This document shows positions 27,534 through 37,225 of a stretch of DNA of 64,000 nucleotides, in pieces (the first letter of the stretch is position 1; each line of letters starts with the position of its first letter). This DNA comes from Paracoccus aestuarii (GTDB lineage: Bacteria > Pseudomonadota > Alphaproteobacteria > Rhodobacterales > Rhodobacteraceae). The notes under the pieces were generated by a model. The model was not told where the DNA came from. It was given only the letters and a program-made list of their open reading frames with translations, and searched no databases. A program made the position numbers and the translations under genes. The stretch is from positions 2,653,001 through 2,717,000 of the forward strand of contig NZ_CP067169.1 of the NCBI RefSeq assembly GCF_028553885.1. Reading direction: 5' to 3'.

Positions 27534-28274
27534 TCACGGAACTTTCGCATTCCCCATGTCGATCGGCGCACCGTCGCGCAGGATGCGGGCAGCGGCGGGC
27601 GACAGGGCCTGGCCGGGGCCATGGGTGACCAGCGGCGCCAGCAGGCGCAGCGGCCCGCGCGACCCCTTGCGGGCCGCGACCAGCACCCGCCCCGCCGCAT
27701 CGCCCGGCCGCGCGGCGATGGGCAGGATCGCGACCGCCCCCGCCCGCCCGGCCAGCGCCGTCAGCAGCCCGTCCAGCCGGTCGGCGCGCTGGATCGCGGT
27801 CAGCCAGCCCCCCGGCCGCAACCGGCGCAGGGCCGCATCGACCCACATGCCCAAGGGCGTCGCCTCGGCCCGCGCGGTGGCGCGCCCGGCATCGGGGGCC
27901 GGCGTGCCCGCCAGGAAATAGGGCGGGTTCATGATGACATGATCCACGGACAGCCCCCGCAACACGGCGGGGGGCCGGGCCAGGTCGCCCTGCAGCACGG
28001 TCAGGGGGATGGCATTGGCATCGGCATTCGCGCGCGCCAGATCGGCATAGGGTCCCTGGATCTCCAGCCCGGTCAGGGTCAGGTCCGGCACGCGCCAGCC
28101 CAGGCACAGGCTGGCCACCCCGGCCCCGCAGCCCAGCTCCAGCACCGATTGCCCGGGGCGCGCGGGACAGGCCGCGGCCAGCATCACCGCATCCGCCCCC
28201 GCGCGATAGCCGCGCGCCGGTTGGGCCAGCCGCAGCCGCCCGTCCAGGAACCCGTCGATGCGGCTGTCAGTCAT
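27534..28274 (-). CDS. TrmN6-like SAM-dependent methyltransferase
   Basis: A 246-residue class I methyltransferase. The SAM motif is VLELGCGAGVASL and the catalytic NPPY of N6-adenine methyltransferases is in VDHVIMNPPYF, as in TrmN6/YfiC, which methylates A37 of tRNA(Val). The start overlaps the DUF2007 stop by eight bases, so the two are coupled. The exact RNA target is inferred. Confidence 0.85.
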   Translation of the reverse strand: MTDSRIDGFLDGRLRLAQPARGYRAGADAVMLAAACPARPGQSVLELGCGAGVASLCLGWRVPDLTLTGLEIQGPYADLARANADANAIPLTVLQGDLARPPAVLRGLSVDHVIMNPPYFLAGTPAPDAGRATARAEATPLGMWVDAALRRLRPGGWLTAIQRADRLDGLLTALAGRAGAVAILPIAARPGDAAGRVLVAARKGSRGPLRLLAPLVTHGPGQALSPAAARILRDGAPIDMGNAKVP

Positions 28275-28476
28275 CCAGCCCGTTGTCGCGCAGGATGGCG
28301 CGGGCCATGAACTCGTCCCGATCCGCGACCATCAGCCGCGCGGGCAGGATCCCGATCGAGCCTTCCAGCACGCTCATGTGCTGGTCCATGGGAAAGACGC
28401 GGATGCCTTCGGATTCCAGCAGGCTGGTGGCTGCGGACATGCGGACGGGATCGTTGCTGCGGAAAAGCTCTTTCAT
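28267..28476 (-). CDS. DUF2007 domain protein
   Basis: A 69-residue protein of the DUF2007 (putative signal-transducing) family: MKELFRSNDPVRMSAATSLL, then GIRVFPMDQHMS and a DRDEFMARAIL end. Such proteins have a PII-like ferredoxin fold. It is upstream of, and overlaps, the TrmN6-like gene, and it diverges from the polyprenyl synthase gene. Confidence 0.85.
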   Translation of the reverse strand: MKELFRSNDPVRMSAATSLLESEGIRVFPMDQHMSVLEGSIGILPARLMVADRDEFMARAILRDNGLDD

Positions 28477-28551
28477 GGCCGCGACGTTAAGGGGCGGTTG
28501 CGCATTTGTCGATGCCGTGGCAATGCGGGTGGCGCAGAGTTGGGGTAAGCC

Positions 28552-29553
28552 ATGACCGTGCAGGAAAACGTCCGCAAACCGCTGGATCGGCTGTCCGACG
28601 CCTTGGGCGCCGAAATGGCGGCGGTGAATGCGCTGATCCGCGACCGCATGTCCAGCCGGCATGCCCCCCGCATTCCCGAGGTGACCGCCCATCTGATCGA
28701 GGCCGGGGGCAAGCGCCTGCGCCCGATGCTGACATTGGCTGCCGCCAAGATGCTGGGCTATCCCGGGCCGTGGCATGTCCATCTGGCCGCGACGGTCGAA
28801 TTCATCCATACCGCGACCCTGCTGCATGACGATGTCGTGGACGAAAGCCGCCAGCGGCGCGGGCGCCCGACGGCAAACCTGCTCTGGGACAACAAGTCCA
28901 GCGTGCTGGTCGGCGATTACCTGTTCGCCCGCAGCTTCCAGCTGATGGTCGAACCCGGCAACATGCGCACACTGGAGATCCTGGCCAATGCCAGCGCCAC
29001 CATCGCCGAGGGCGAGGTGCTGCAGCTCTCCGCCGCCCAGGACCTGGGCACGGATGAGGGCGTCTATCTGCAGGTGGTGCGCGGCAAGACGGCGGCGCTG
29101 TTCTCGGCCGCGACCGAGGTGGGCGGCGTCATCGCCGGCGCACCCGACGACCAGGTGCGTGCGCTGTTCGATTACGGCGACGCCTTGGGCATCAGCTTCC
29201 AGATCGTCGACGACCTGCTGGATTACGGCGGCGCGACCGAGGCCACGGGCAAGAATGTCGGCGACGATTTCCGCGAACGCAAGCTGACCCTGCCCGTCAT
29301 CAAGGCCATCGCCGCCGCATCCCCGGAGGAGCGCGCCTTCTGGACCCGCACCATCGAGGCGGGCGACCAGCGCGAGGGCGACCTGGACCATGCGCTAACC
29401 CTGCTGGCCCGCCACGGCGCGATGGAGGCCGCGCGCGCCGACGCGCTGGCCCATGCGGCGCGCGCGCGGGCCGCGCTGGCCAAGCTGCCCGCCCATCCGA
29501 TCCGCGACATGCTGGCCGATCTGGCCGATTTCGTGGTCAGCCGCGTCGCCTGA
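28552..29553 (+). CDS. ispB: long-chain polyprenyl diphosphate synthase
   Basis: A 333-residue trans-prenyltransferase making the octa- or decaprenyl side chain of ubiquinone. The first Asp-rich motif DDVVD is at 93-97 and the second (DDLLD) near 221-225; GGKRLRPML is at 52-60. In Paracoccus the product would be C50 for Q-10, but chain length cannot be read safely. It diverges from DUF2007 and ends at a bidirectional terminator. Confidence 0.92.
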   Translation: MTVQENVRKPLDRLSDALGAEMAAVNALIRDRMSSRHAPRIPEVTAHLIEAGGKRLRPMLTLAAAKMLGYPGPWHVHLAATVEFIHTATLLHDDVVDESRQRRGRPTANLLWDNKSSVLVGDYLFARSFQLMVEPGNMRTLEILANASATIAEGEVLQLSAAQDLGTDEGVYLQVVRGKTAALFSAATEVGGVIAGAPDDQVRALFDYGDALGISFQIVDDLLDYGGATEATGKNVGDDFRERKLTLPVIKAIAAASPEERAFWTRTIEAGDQREGDLDHALTLLARHGAMEAARADALAHAARARAALAKLPAHPIRDMLADLADFVVSRVA

Positions 29554-29570
29554 CAGCCGGACAAAGGAAA

Positions 29571-29607
29571 GGGGGCGGGTCGCATCCGGCGACCCGCCCC
29601 CTTTTTT
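29571..29607. terminator. bidirectional terminator between ispB and amtB
   Basis: GGGGGCGGGTCGC (29571-29583) pairs with GCGACCCGCCCCC (29589-29601), 13 perfect pairs, with six T after it and an A-rich stretch before it, so it can serve both converging genes. Confidence 0.92.
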
Positions 29608-29622
29608 CGTCCCGATGCAGGC

Positions 29623-30963
29623 TTACTTGGCCTGCACGAAGTCGGGATAGGCCTCCATGCCCATCTCGCTGATGTCCAGGCCGCTGATCTGGGCCTCTTC
29701 GCTGGCGCGGATGCCCATGGTCGCCTTCAGGATCAGCCAGACCGCCAGGCTGGCCAGGAAGACGAAGGCCCCGATCGCCACGACGCCCACGAACTGGGTG
29801 ACGAAGCTGGCATCGGCATTGGTGACCGGCACGACCAGCGTGCCCCAGATGCCCGCGACCAGGTGGACGGGGATGGCGCCGACCACGTCGTCGATCTTCA
29901 TGCGGTCCAGCATCGGCACGGCAAAGACCACGATCACGCCGCCCACGGCGCCGATCAGCACGGCGGCGGGGATCGAGGGCGTCAGCGGCTCGGCCGTGAT
30001 CGAGACCAGGCCCGCCAGCGCGCCGTTCAGCACCATGGTCAGGTCGACCTTGCCATACATCACCTGCATCAGGATCATCGCGGTGACGGCACCCGCCGCG
30101 GCGGCCATGTTGGTGTTCACGAAGATGCGGCTGACATCGGCCACGTCGTCGATCGTGCCCATGGCCAGCTGCGACGCGCCGTTGAAGCCGAACCAGCCCA
30201 TCCACAGGATGAACGTGCCGAGCGTGGCCAGCGCCAGGTTCGACCCCGGCATCGGCTGCATCCGGCCGTCGGCGCGATACTTGCCGTGACGCGCGCCCAG
30301 CACGATGGCACCCGCCAGCGCCGCGAAGCCGCCCGCCGCATGGACCAGCGTCGATCCCGCGAAATCCGAGAAGCCCATCTCGTAGAGCCAGCCCTCGCCC
30401 CACTGCCAGCTGGCCTCGATGGGATAGATCAGGCCGGTCAGCACCACGGTGAAGATCAGGAAGGGCCACAGCTTGACCCGTTCGGCCAGCGTGCCCGACA
30501 CGATCGAGGCGGTGGTGGCGCAGAACATCAGCTGGAAGAAGAAGTCGGACCCGATCGAGAACCCGCCCTCCAGATCGGCACCCGCGACGGGGTCCAGGCT
30601 GGCCATGCTGAACAATTCGCCGATCCAGCCCGCGATGGTCCAGTCGCCCGGATACATCAGGTTGTAGCCGACGATCCAGTACATCAGCCCCGCGATGGAG
30701 AAGAGCGCGATGTTCTTGGTCAGCTGGGTGGCGACGTTCTTGGACCGGACCAGCCCTGCCTCCAGCATAGCAAAGCCCGCGGCCATCCAGAAGACCAGGA
30801 TGCCGCCGATCAGGAACAGCAGCGTGTCGAAGATGTATGCGACGTCCGCCGAGACGGCCTCGGCGGCGGGGGCCGCCTCCAACGGGGCCGCGACCTCTTG
30901 CGCGGCGGCGGGAAAGGCCGCCAGCACGCCGAGCGTCGCGATGAGCGGGAGGGTCTTGATCAT
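29623..30963 (-). CDS. amtB: ammonium transporter
   Basis: A 446-residue Amt/Rh channel with a cleavable-looking signal (about 1-22, ending PAAAQ), then 11 predicted membrane helices. Family blocks are MLEAGLVRSKN, DFAGSTLVHAAGG, LGTFILWMGWFGFN and LAGIWGTL; the two pore histidines fit HAAGG and HLVAG. No glnK adjoins, unlike the common glnK-amtB pair. It diverges from the PBP gene across 377 bases that hold a terminator-like hairpin but no gene. Confidence 0.95.
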   Translation of the reverse strand: MIKTLPLIATLGVLAAFPAAAQEVAAPLEAAPAAEAVSADVAYIFDTLLFLIGGILVFWMAAGFAMLEAGLVRSKNVATQLTKNIALFSIAGLMYWIVGYNLMYPGDWTIAGWIGELFSMASLDPVAGADLEGGFSIGSDFFFQLMFCATTASIVSGTLAERVKLWPFLIFTVVLTGLIYPIEASWQWGEGWLYEMGFSDFAGSTLVHAAGGFAALAGAIVLGARHGKYRADGRMQPMPGSNLALATLGTFILWMGWFGFNGASQLAMGTIDDVADVSRIFVNTNMAAAAGAVTAMILMQVMYGKVDLTMVLNGALAGLVSITAEPLTPSIPAAVLIGAVGGVIVVFAVPMLDRMKIDDVVGAIPVHLVAGIWGTLVVPVTNADASFVTQFVGVVAIGAFVFLASLAVWLILKATMGIRASEEAQISGLDISEMGMEAYPDFVQAK

Positions 30964-31100
30964 AACGGTGTAACCTCGCTTCGAGCCGCAGCCGCCGGTC
31001 CGGCTGCCATCGCCCCTTTCATCGGCATTTCCCCCCGGCGGGCAAAGCCGCGCCCGCCCGCCGCGGCGGCAGAAACGTGAACTGCCCGCGGAATGGGCGC

Positions 31101-31121
31101 AAAAAGCGGGCAACGCCCGCT
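31101..31121 (-). terminator. terminator-like hairpin upstream of amtB
   Basis: On the minus strand AGCGGGC (31121-31115) and GCCCGCT (31111-31105) form a perfect 7-bp stem with a GTT loop, followed by T residues to 31101. It lies about 140 bases upstream of the amtB ATG and points towards it. Confidence 0.55.
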
Positions 31122-31340
31122 CAGTGCGCAGAACAGGTGCGGCTGCGGGGCGAACTGCCCCGCGGCTGTGCAACCGGGCGCGGCGCTGGCCATCCGGCGG
31201 GCAGCGACATGCGGCGGCGGGGCCTTGCCGGGCCGGCATCACGGATTGGTCAGCCCAATTCCCCTTTGCGGCGCTTTGCTGTAGGCTGCCCGGCAATTGG
31301 GCCGGAAAACCGGCATCGCAGTCACGCAGGCATCCAAGGC

Positions 31341-33623
31341 ATGAAACGACCCAACGGCACCCCGCCCCGATCGGGCAAGAGCCCCATTGCCGACAAGCGC
31401 GCCGCCGCCGCGCCCGAACCGGTCCGAAAGCCCCGCAAGGTCCGCCGCCACGGCCGGGCCCGCCGCGGCGGCATATTCGGCTGGATCGCCGGGTTCGTCA
31501 CCCTGATCTGGCGCATCATCTGGGGCAGCGTCTGGCGGCTCGGGATGGTCGTGGCGCTGATCCTGGGGGCGGCCAGCGCCTATTTCTACGTGGGCCTGCC
31601 CGAGGCCGAGGAGCTGTTCGACGGCCGCGCCCGCGGCAGCGTCACCATGCTGGACCGCGACGGCCGCGTCTTCGCGTGGCGCGGCGAGACCTATGGCGCG
31701 GTGGACAGCAGCCAGATCGCCCCCGTCCTGCGCGAGGCGGTGGTCTCGGCCGAGGACCGTCGCTTCTATCGCCATCTGGGCGTCAGCCCGCGCGGCATCG
31801 CCAGCGCCATCCGCATCAACCTGGCCGCGGGCCGCGGGCCGCTGGAGGGCAATGGCGGTTCCACCATCACCCAGCAGGTCGCCAAGCTTCTGTGCCTGGG
31901 CGAAACCTTCGACCCCACCCGCTTTTCGACCGAGGCCGAGTTCGAGGCCGATTGCCGGTCCGGCGGCGTGTGGCGCAAGGTCAAGGAGATCCCCTATGCC
32001 TTCGCCATGGAGGCGAAATACAGCAAGGACGAGATCCTCAGCATCTACATGAACCGCTCCTATCTGGGCGGCGGCGCGCGCGGCTTCGAGGCCGCCAGCC
32101 AGGTCTATTTCAACAAGCCCGCCAGCCAGGTGAACACCTCGGAGGCCGCGATGCTGGCAGGCCTGCTGCCCGCGCCGAGCCGATTCGCCCCGACCGCCAG
32201 CCTGGAACGCGCGCAGAACCGCGCCAGCGTCGTGCTGGGCCAGATGCATGAGGAAGGCTATCTGACCACCGACGAGCTGTCGGCGGCCCGCGCGGCCCCC
32301 GCCACCCTGTCCCAGGCCGCGACCGCGCGGGCGGGGGGCTATTTCGCCGACTGGCTGATGGAATCGGGTCCGGGCTTTCTGACCTCCGACACGACCGAGG
32401 ACGTGACCATCACCACCACCTTCGACCAGCGCATCCAGCGCGCGGCCGAACGGGCGCTGAACCGGGTCTTCGACGAAAAGGTGCGCGACGGCTCGGCCTC
32501 GCAGGCGGCGGTCGTGGTGATGTCGGCCGACGGCGCGGTGCGCGCGATGATCGGCGGGCGGGAATCGCGGGTCAGCGGCGTCTTCAACCGCGCGACCCAG
32601 GCCAAGCGCCAGACCGGGTCCAGCTTCAAGCCCTTCGTCTATGCCGCCGCGCTGGAGGCGGGCTATTCCCCCGGCGACCGGGTCGAGGACGGCCCCCTGA
32701 CCATCCGCATCCCCGGCGGGCGCAACTGGTCGCCGCAGAACTACACCCGCAACTTCCGGGGCATGGTGACGCTGACCCAATCGCTGGCGCAGTCGCTGAA
32801 CACCTCGACCATCCGCCTGCAGGAGGCCGTGGGCCGCAACCAGGTGATCCGCGTCGCGCGCGATTTTGGCATCGTCAGCAACCTGACCACCAGCCCCTCC
32901 CTGGGTCTGGGCGCCTCCGAGGCGACGCTCCTGGAGCTGACCGGCGCCTATGCGGGGATCCGCAACGGCGGCACCTCGGTCGCGCCCTACGGGGTGGTGA
33001 ACCTGACCATGCAGGGCGACGACCGCCCGCTGATGGGCCAGACCGGCGGTTTCGGCGAACGCGTCATCAGCCAGCGCGCGGCGGGCCAGCTGATCTACAT
33101 GATGCAGCAGGTGATCTCCTCGGGGACCGGCACACGCGCGCAGCTGGGCTCGCGCCCGGTGGCGGGCAAGACCGGCACAACCAGCAGCTATCGCGACGCC
33201 TGGTTCGTGGGCTTCACCGAGCAATACGTGACCGGCGTCTGGATGGGCTATGACGACAACACGCCACTGCAGGGCGTGACCGGCGGGGGCCTGCCGGCCG
33301 AGATCTGGCAGGCCGTGATGTCCGAGATCCATGACGGCCTGCCGGAGCTGGCGCTGTCCACCGTCTCGCCCGATGGCAGCGGGATCATCATGTCCAGCGG
33401 CCAGACGACGCCGCAGGTGGTGACCAGCGGTTCCGCCGACGATCCGCTGGCCGCGGCCCTGGCCGGGGTGATGAACAGCATCGACGCCCAGAACACCGGC
33501 CGCACCGTCAGCGCCCCCACCGAGGTGCAGGGCGGCCCGCCCACCACGCCCGGCAGCAGCTCGGGTGCCAGTTCCGACGACGCGCTCAGTCGCGCGCTGC
33601 AGGGGATCCTGGGCGGGAACTGA
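31341..33623 (+). CDS. class A penicillin-binding protein (PBP1A/1C-type)
   Basis: A 760-residue bifunctional peptidoglycan synthase. A basic N-terminus and one membrane helix (about 68-92) precede the glycosyltransferase domain, with catalytic Glu138 in SAEDRRFY and GGSTITQQVAK. The transpeptidase domain has S427-S-F-K430 (TGSSFKPF), SLN in SQSLNTST and the KTGTT triad from K610. The Ser/Gly-rich tail is low-complexity. The open frame extends upstream of 31341, but the family start and charge pattern favour this ATG. Confidence 0.93.
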   Translation: MKRPNGTPPRSGKSPIADKRAAAAPEPVRKPRKVRRHGRARRGGIFGWIAGFVTLIWRIIWGSVWRLGMVVALILGAASAYFYVGLPEAEELFDGRARGSVTMLDRDGRVFAWRGETYGAVDSSQIAPVLREAVVSAEDRRFYRHLGVSPRGIASAIRINLAAGRGPLEGNGGSTITQQVAKLLCLGETFDPTRFSTEAEFEADCRSGGVWRKVKEIPYAFAMEAKYSKDEILSIYMNRSYLGGGARGFEAASQVYFNKPASQVNTSEAAMLAGLLPAPSRFAPTASLERAQNRASVVLGQMHEEGYLTTDELSAARAAPATLSQAATARAGGYFADWLMESGPGFLTSDTTEDVTITTTFDQRIQRAAERALNRVFDEKVRDGSASQAAVVVMSADGAVRAMIGGRESRVSGVFNRATQAKRQTGSSFKPFVYAAALEAGYSPGDRVEDGPLTIRIPGGRNWSPQNYTRNFRGMVTLTQSLAQSLNTSTIRLQEAVGRNQVIRVARDFGIVSNLTTSPSLGLGASEATLLELTGAYAGIRNGGTSVAPYGVVNLTMQGDDRPLMGQTGGFGERVISQRAAGQLIYMMQQVISSGTGTRAQLGSRPVAGKTGTTSSYRDAWFVGFTEQYVTGVWMGYDDNTPLQGVTGGGLPAEIWQAVMSEIHDGLPELALSTVSPDGSGIIMSSGQTTPQVVTSGSADDPLAAALAGVMNSIDAQNTGRTVSAPTEVQGGPPTTPGSSSGASSDDALSRALQGILGGN

Positions 33624-33640
33624 CGAACCGCATGCCGACC

Positions 33641-33670
33641 GAAAGGCCCCGCCCGGGGGCCTTTCGTCTT
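33641..33670 (+). terminator. terminator after the PBP gene
   Basis: GAAAGGCCCC (33641-33650) pairs with GGGGCCTTTC (33656-33665), followed by GTCTTTTA. The T run is interrupted, so strength is moderate. Host-like composition ends about here. Confidence 0.7.
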
Positions 33671-33799
33671 TTATGAGACAGAGCCGCTGGGGTCAGGACT
33701 TCGGTAACGCGGTTGTCTTCGCCAAGTCGTTTCACGCATGCGCCGTAGTCCACAGAATGACGGTTTCAGGTTAGTATATTCGTCGCACGTCTGGCACAG

Positions 33800-34925
33800 C
33801 TACCTTCGTCTGAAATCACGTGGGTGCATTGGCCCGCCCCTATCGAGCGGTTCGGCTTCAACTTGGTGCATGACGGGTTTTGGCGCCAATGTCGTGGCTT
33901 GAGGTAAGGGCGATCCGCTGTCGCGTGACGGCCAGTACAGGGCCTCCGGAGCTGGTGGCCGATAGCCCAGGGACGAGTGAGGCCGGACGGTGTTATAACG
34001 GACTCGCCACGCTTCGATCACCATGCGCGCCTATGCGGGGGAATAAAGGATCTCGCCGTTGAGCAATTCGTTGCGGAGCTTCGAGCTGACGCTCTCGCAG
34101 CAGCCGTTCTTCCAGGGACTGCTGGGCTCGATAGACGCCGTTTTCGCCCCCACTGTGTCGATTCAATCCCGAACGACCTTGGCGATGAACTCCGGACCGA
34201 CGCCCATCGGGCTTGAACCGATGGCGCCACGATGGGCAACTCCGAGCAGGCATGGCCCGGCACACCGCGCAAGATGAACAGATCGGTCGGGACATCGATC
34301 ACGGCAGTCGAGTCCAGCTTGCGTTCGATCCGGCTGGCCAGGCACTCCCGGGCGAACTCGTCGATGACGTTGAGCATTCGTAACCTCCTCCTATCATGCG
34401 TCCGGCTCAGGGCGAAGTCGCAGGACCAAAAGTGGTTCGGCCGCTCCGGCCGGAGACGGATCCACGATCCGTCATTCATCCAGAACCGGCCCTTCCTGGG
34501 TCGTCCGGAGGGCACCTTCCGCGTCGTCGTCAGGGAAACGCCCCACCGGGGCCTTTCCTGACCCTCCTCATTCCTGCCGCCATATCTTGGGGCACGCTTC
34601 ATGTTCACGGCCCAGCCTGCGTCCCGAAGAAGAGCCGCGATCCGGTGGTAGCCGTGTTGCCAATATTGGGACGCGAGCGCGATAATGTCCGTGCTCAGCG
34701 CGTCTTCGTCGCTGCGGCCCCGCGGCACTTTCCGCTGTGTCGAGCGATGCTGCCCAAGTACGCGACGGGCGACACGGTCCGAAACGCAGAACTTCTGCTG
34801 GACATGAGCGATGCGAGGCCCCACAAGTCCCGCGCATCGACATGTCCCAATCGGAGCACATCCCGCGAACCAGTTCGCGCATCCACCCCGGGTGAGCCAG
34901 TTGGCACCTCTGGTTCAAGCCGACT
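33800..34925 (-). pseudogene. IS3-family transposase orfB remnant
   Basis: Reads in at least three frames. The N-terminal and middle parts (QYWQHGYHRIAALLRDAGW, then a helix near RPNHFWSCDF and MLNVIDEFARECLA) lie in one frame to about 34330; GPEFIAKVVRD follows in another; SSPWKNG and the C-terminus AWRVRYNTVRPHSSLGYRPPAPEA lie in further frames, with in-frame stops between. The first catalytic Asp (CDF) survives but the second (SDNGPEF in active copies) reads MGVGPEF, so it is dead. Confidence 0.85.
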
Positions 34926-34959
34926 GGCGAACGAGCTTTCGGCGGATGACGTGCCTTGC

Positions 34960-35225
34960 AGCATTTCCCGATCCAAAGCCAGGTCTGCGACGATCGTTTT
35001 CGGGTGGCCGTTCTCGTCTTTTAGTGCCCTCAACCAGCACATCTCGTCCGGCAGCAGATCGCGATACCGTTTCTTCCAGTTGACCTAGGTCGCCTGGCTG
35101 ATCCCGGCCTTTCGGCAGATCTCGGCTCCCGGCATCCCTGCCTCGCCTTGCTTCAGGATGAACGCCTGCCTTGGGATTCTGTGAGCCTCGATGCTTCCAC
35201 TGTTCTCCTACCCTCTTCCAGCGAA
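34960..35225 (-). pseudogene. IS3-family transposase orfA remnant
   Basis: A helix-turn-helix orfA: FILKQGEAGMPGAEICRKAGISQAT, then an in-frame TAG where active copies have Tyr, then VNWKKRYRDLLPDEMCWLRALKDEN and IVADLALDREMLQ. The leader before FILKQ lacks a convincing start. The stop codon and a lost C-terminus show it is non-functional. The IS407-like subgroup is suggested by the orfB C-terminus. Confidence 0.8.
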
Positions 35226-35384
35226 GAAATGTTCGCCGAAAACCCCAGCTCCAAACGGTCCAGGTTCCATGAGGCAAGGCAAAGACTTGATCAATATTGC
35301 GATTTGCCAAGCTGCAAGAGTTTTCAACGGACGCCCCCTTGCATCACGAACGCTCATAAATTCCTAAGCCTTTCATGACAGCCT

Positions 35385-35397
35385 CCAGTCAGACTGG
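35385..35397. repeat. 13-bp palindrome upstream of the T1SS genes
   Basis: CCAGTC-A-GACTGG, followed by a run of seven A, 77 bases before the ABC gene start. It could be an operator. The space 35250-35473 is AT-rich and shows no gene. Confidence 0.35.
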
Positions 35398-35473
35398 CAA
35401 AAAAACTTGGGAATGATATGGTCATTGCGCATTCGGGACGGTCCATCTCCCGTTGGTTCTTAGGATAGCGAAC

Positions 35474-37225
35474 ATGGCGCTTGGCGCGAATATCGGTGAA
35501 GGGCTTCGTGAACTGCGCAGCGCTCGGGCATCGGGCTGGAGGCTGTTCATTCCAATAGCGCTGTTTTCTGCGGTCGTAAATTTGCTCATGCTGACAGGCC
35601 CTCTGTTCATGCTGCAGGTTTACGACCGGGTCTTAGGGTCGCAGAGCGTGGAGACGCTAACGGCGCTGACAGTGCTTGTCGTCTTTTTGTTCGTATTGAT
35701 GGGTATTGTCGATTTGATCCGTGGACGCGTCATGCAACGCATCGCGGCGCGGTTTCAAGACCGCATGGAAGGCCGCGTTTTTGGTGCGGCACTGCGCGAG
35801 GGTGCGTTGCGCGGAGACGAATCGGCCGCGACCGCTGGTGGAATGCGCGATCTCGACTCGGTTACGCGGCTTATCGGATCACCCGTGATGCTTGCATTTT
35901 TTGACATTCCTTGGGCCCCTCTGTTCTTGGCAGCAATCTTCATTTTTCATCCGCTTCTGGGCGTGGTTGCGGTTGTGGGGGGCCTGATCCTCGTCATCTC
36001 CACCATCGCGAACCGGGTACTGACAAAAAATCCGTTGCAGCAATCGGCAAACTCCGGTGCGCAAGCGCAGCGGATGGCCGATCTCTATCGCGATGAGGGT
36101 GAGGTCATCAGTGCGTTGGGTATGCGCGGAGCAACTTTCAAGCGGTGGCGCAAGGCCCGGATCGACTCGCAACTGGGGCAAGTCAAGGCAGGTGACCTCT
36201 CGTCTGGTTTCGGTGTGTTCTCGCGGACGTTTCGGCTGTTCTTGCAAAGCGCAATGTTGGCCGCAGGGGCTTGGCTGGTTCTTCGGCAAGAGCTCACACC
36301 CGGGGCCATGATCGCCAGTTCCATCATTATGGGCCGTGCCCTAGCTCCCGTGGATCAACTTGTAGGGGGTTGGCCCGCAGTGCAGGCGGCGCAGGATGGC
36401 TGGGCGCGCCTAGGGGCCCTGCTGACCAAACAGCGGGCCGAGGCCGAACGGACACCTCTCCCCCGGCCGGAGGGACGGATCGACGTTCGAAATTTGTCCG
36501 TTGCCCCACCGGGCGAAAGCCTTGCCACGCTGCGTGGGGTAACATTCGCGGTCGCGCCCGGAACCGCGTTGGGTGTGATCGGACCGTCTGGTGCAGGGAA
36601 ATCAACCTTGGCAAAGGCACTCATCGGGGCTTGGCCGGTCGGGGCGGGTTCAATTCGGCTTGGTGGCGCAACCCTTGATCAGTATCATCCTGACATTCTG
36701 GGTAGCCTGATCGGCTACCTTCCGCAGCAGGTGACCTTGTTCGACGGCACAATTGCGGAAAACATAGCGCGATTGGCTGAAAAGCCCGATGCTGAACGCG
36801 TGGTCCGCGCGGCGCGTGCGGCTGCCGCTCATCAAATGATTCTGGATCTGCCGCAGGGATATGACACACTTGTCAGCCAAACTGTCGGGAGGCTCTCTGG
36901 CGGTCAGATCCAGCGTATTGGACTCGCACGCGCACTTTACCCCGACCCAGTTCTACTGGTTCTGGATGAACCGAACTCGAACTTGGACAATACCGGGTCG
37001 GAAGCGTTGAACACCGCGATTCGCACAGTGAAGTCGCAAGGCGGCACCGTAATCATCATGGCGCACCGCCCGGCAGCGATCAACGTCTGCGACAATCTGC
37101 TGGTTCTCGAAGGCGGGACCGCTCGCGCCTTTGGCCCGCGTGACAAAGTTCTTGAACAGATGGTCCAAAACGCAAGCCAGATTCGACAAGCGCAGCTGAC
37201 TGGTCAGATTGGGGGAGTCGCGTGA
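35474..37225 (+). CDS. type I secretion system permease/ATPase (PrtD-like)
   Basis: A 583-residue ABC exporter half-transporter of the PrtD/HasD group. Five or six membrane helices span about 20-290 (PLFMLQVYDRVLGSQSVETL is a group signature). The ATPase has Walker A GPSGAGKS at 370-377, LSGGQIQR from 474 and Walker B LLVLDEPNSNLD, the PNSNLD ending being typical of T1SS. Start: ATG 35474 with AGGA eight bases upstream. Codon use is richer in A/T-ending codons than in the flanking genes, and the gene follows an IS remnant, so it is probably imported. No substrate gene adjoins. Confidence 0.92.
   Translation: MALGANIGEGLRELRSARASGWRLFIPIALFSAVVNLLMLTGPLFMLQVYDRVLGSQSVETLTALTVLVVFLFVLMGIVDLIRGRVMQRIAARFQDRMEGRVFGAALREGALRGDESAATAGGMRDLDSVTRLIGSPVMLAFFDIPWAPLFLAAIFIFHPLLGVVAVVGGLILVISTIANRVLTKNPLQQSANSGAQAQRMADLYRDEGEVISALGMRGATFKRWRKARIDSQLGQVKAGDLSSGFGVFSRTFRLFLQSAMLAAGAWLVLRQELTPGAMIASSIIMGRALAPVDQLVGGWPAVQAAQDGWARLGALLTKQRAEAERTPLPRPEGRIDVRNLSVAPPGESLATLRGVTFAVAPGTALGVIGPSGAGKSTLAKALIGAWPVGAGSIRLGGATLDQYHPDILGSLIGYLPQQVTLFDGTIAENIARLAEKPDAERVVRAARAAAAHQMILDLPQGYDTLVSQTVGRLSGGQIQRIGLARALYPDPVLLVLDEPNSNLDNTGSEALNTAIRTVKSQGGTVIIMAHRPAAINVCDNLLVLEGGTARAFGPRDKVLEQMVQNASQIRQAQLTGQIGGVA

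Larger units (their letters stand above)
33686..35249 (-). mobile_element. decayed IS3-family insertion sequence
   Basis: About 1.56 kb with IS3-type orfA and orfB remnants on the minus strand. Imperfect terminal inverted repeats are visible: GCTGGGGT with a following TTCGG..AAC..TTGTCTTCGC from 33686, mirrored by ACCCCAGC ending at 35249 with TTTTCGGCGAAC..TTTCTTCGC on the other strand. True ends could lie a few bases further out; I found no clear target duplication. GC is well below the flanking genes. Confidence 0.75.

Noticed and set aside
31239..33332. Minus-strand open frame of about 697 codons opposite the PBP gene
   Set aside because: The plus strand carries all catalytic motifs of a class A PBP; the antisense frame has none.
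33686..35249. Active insertion sequence
   Set aside because: orfA has an in-frame stop and orfB is spread over several frames, with the second catalytic Asp lost.
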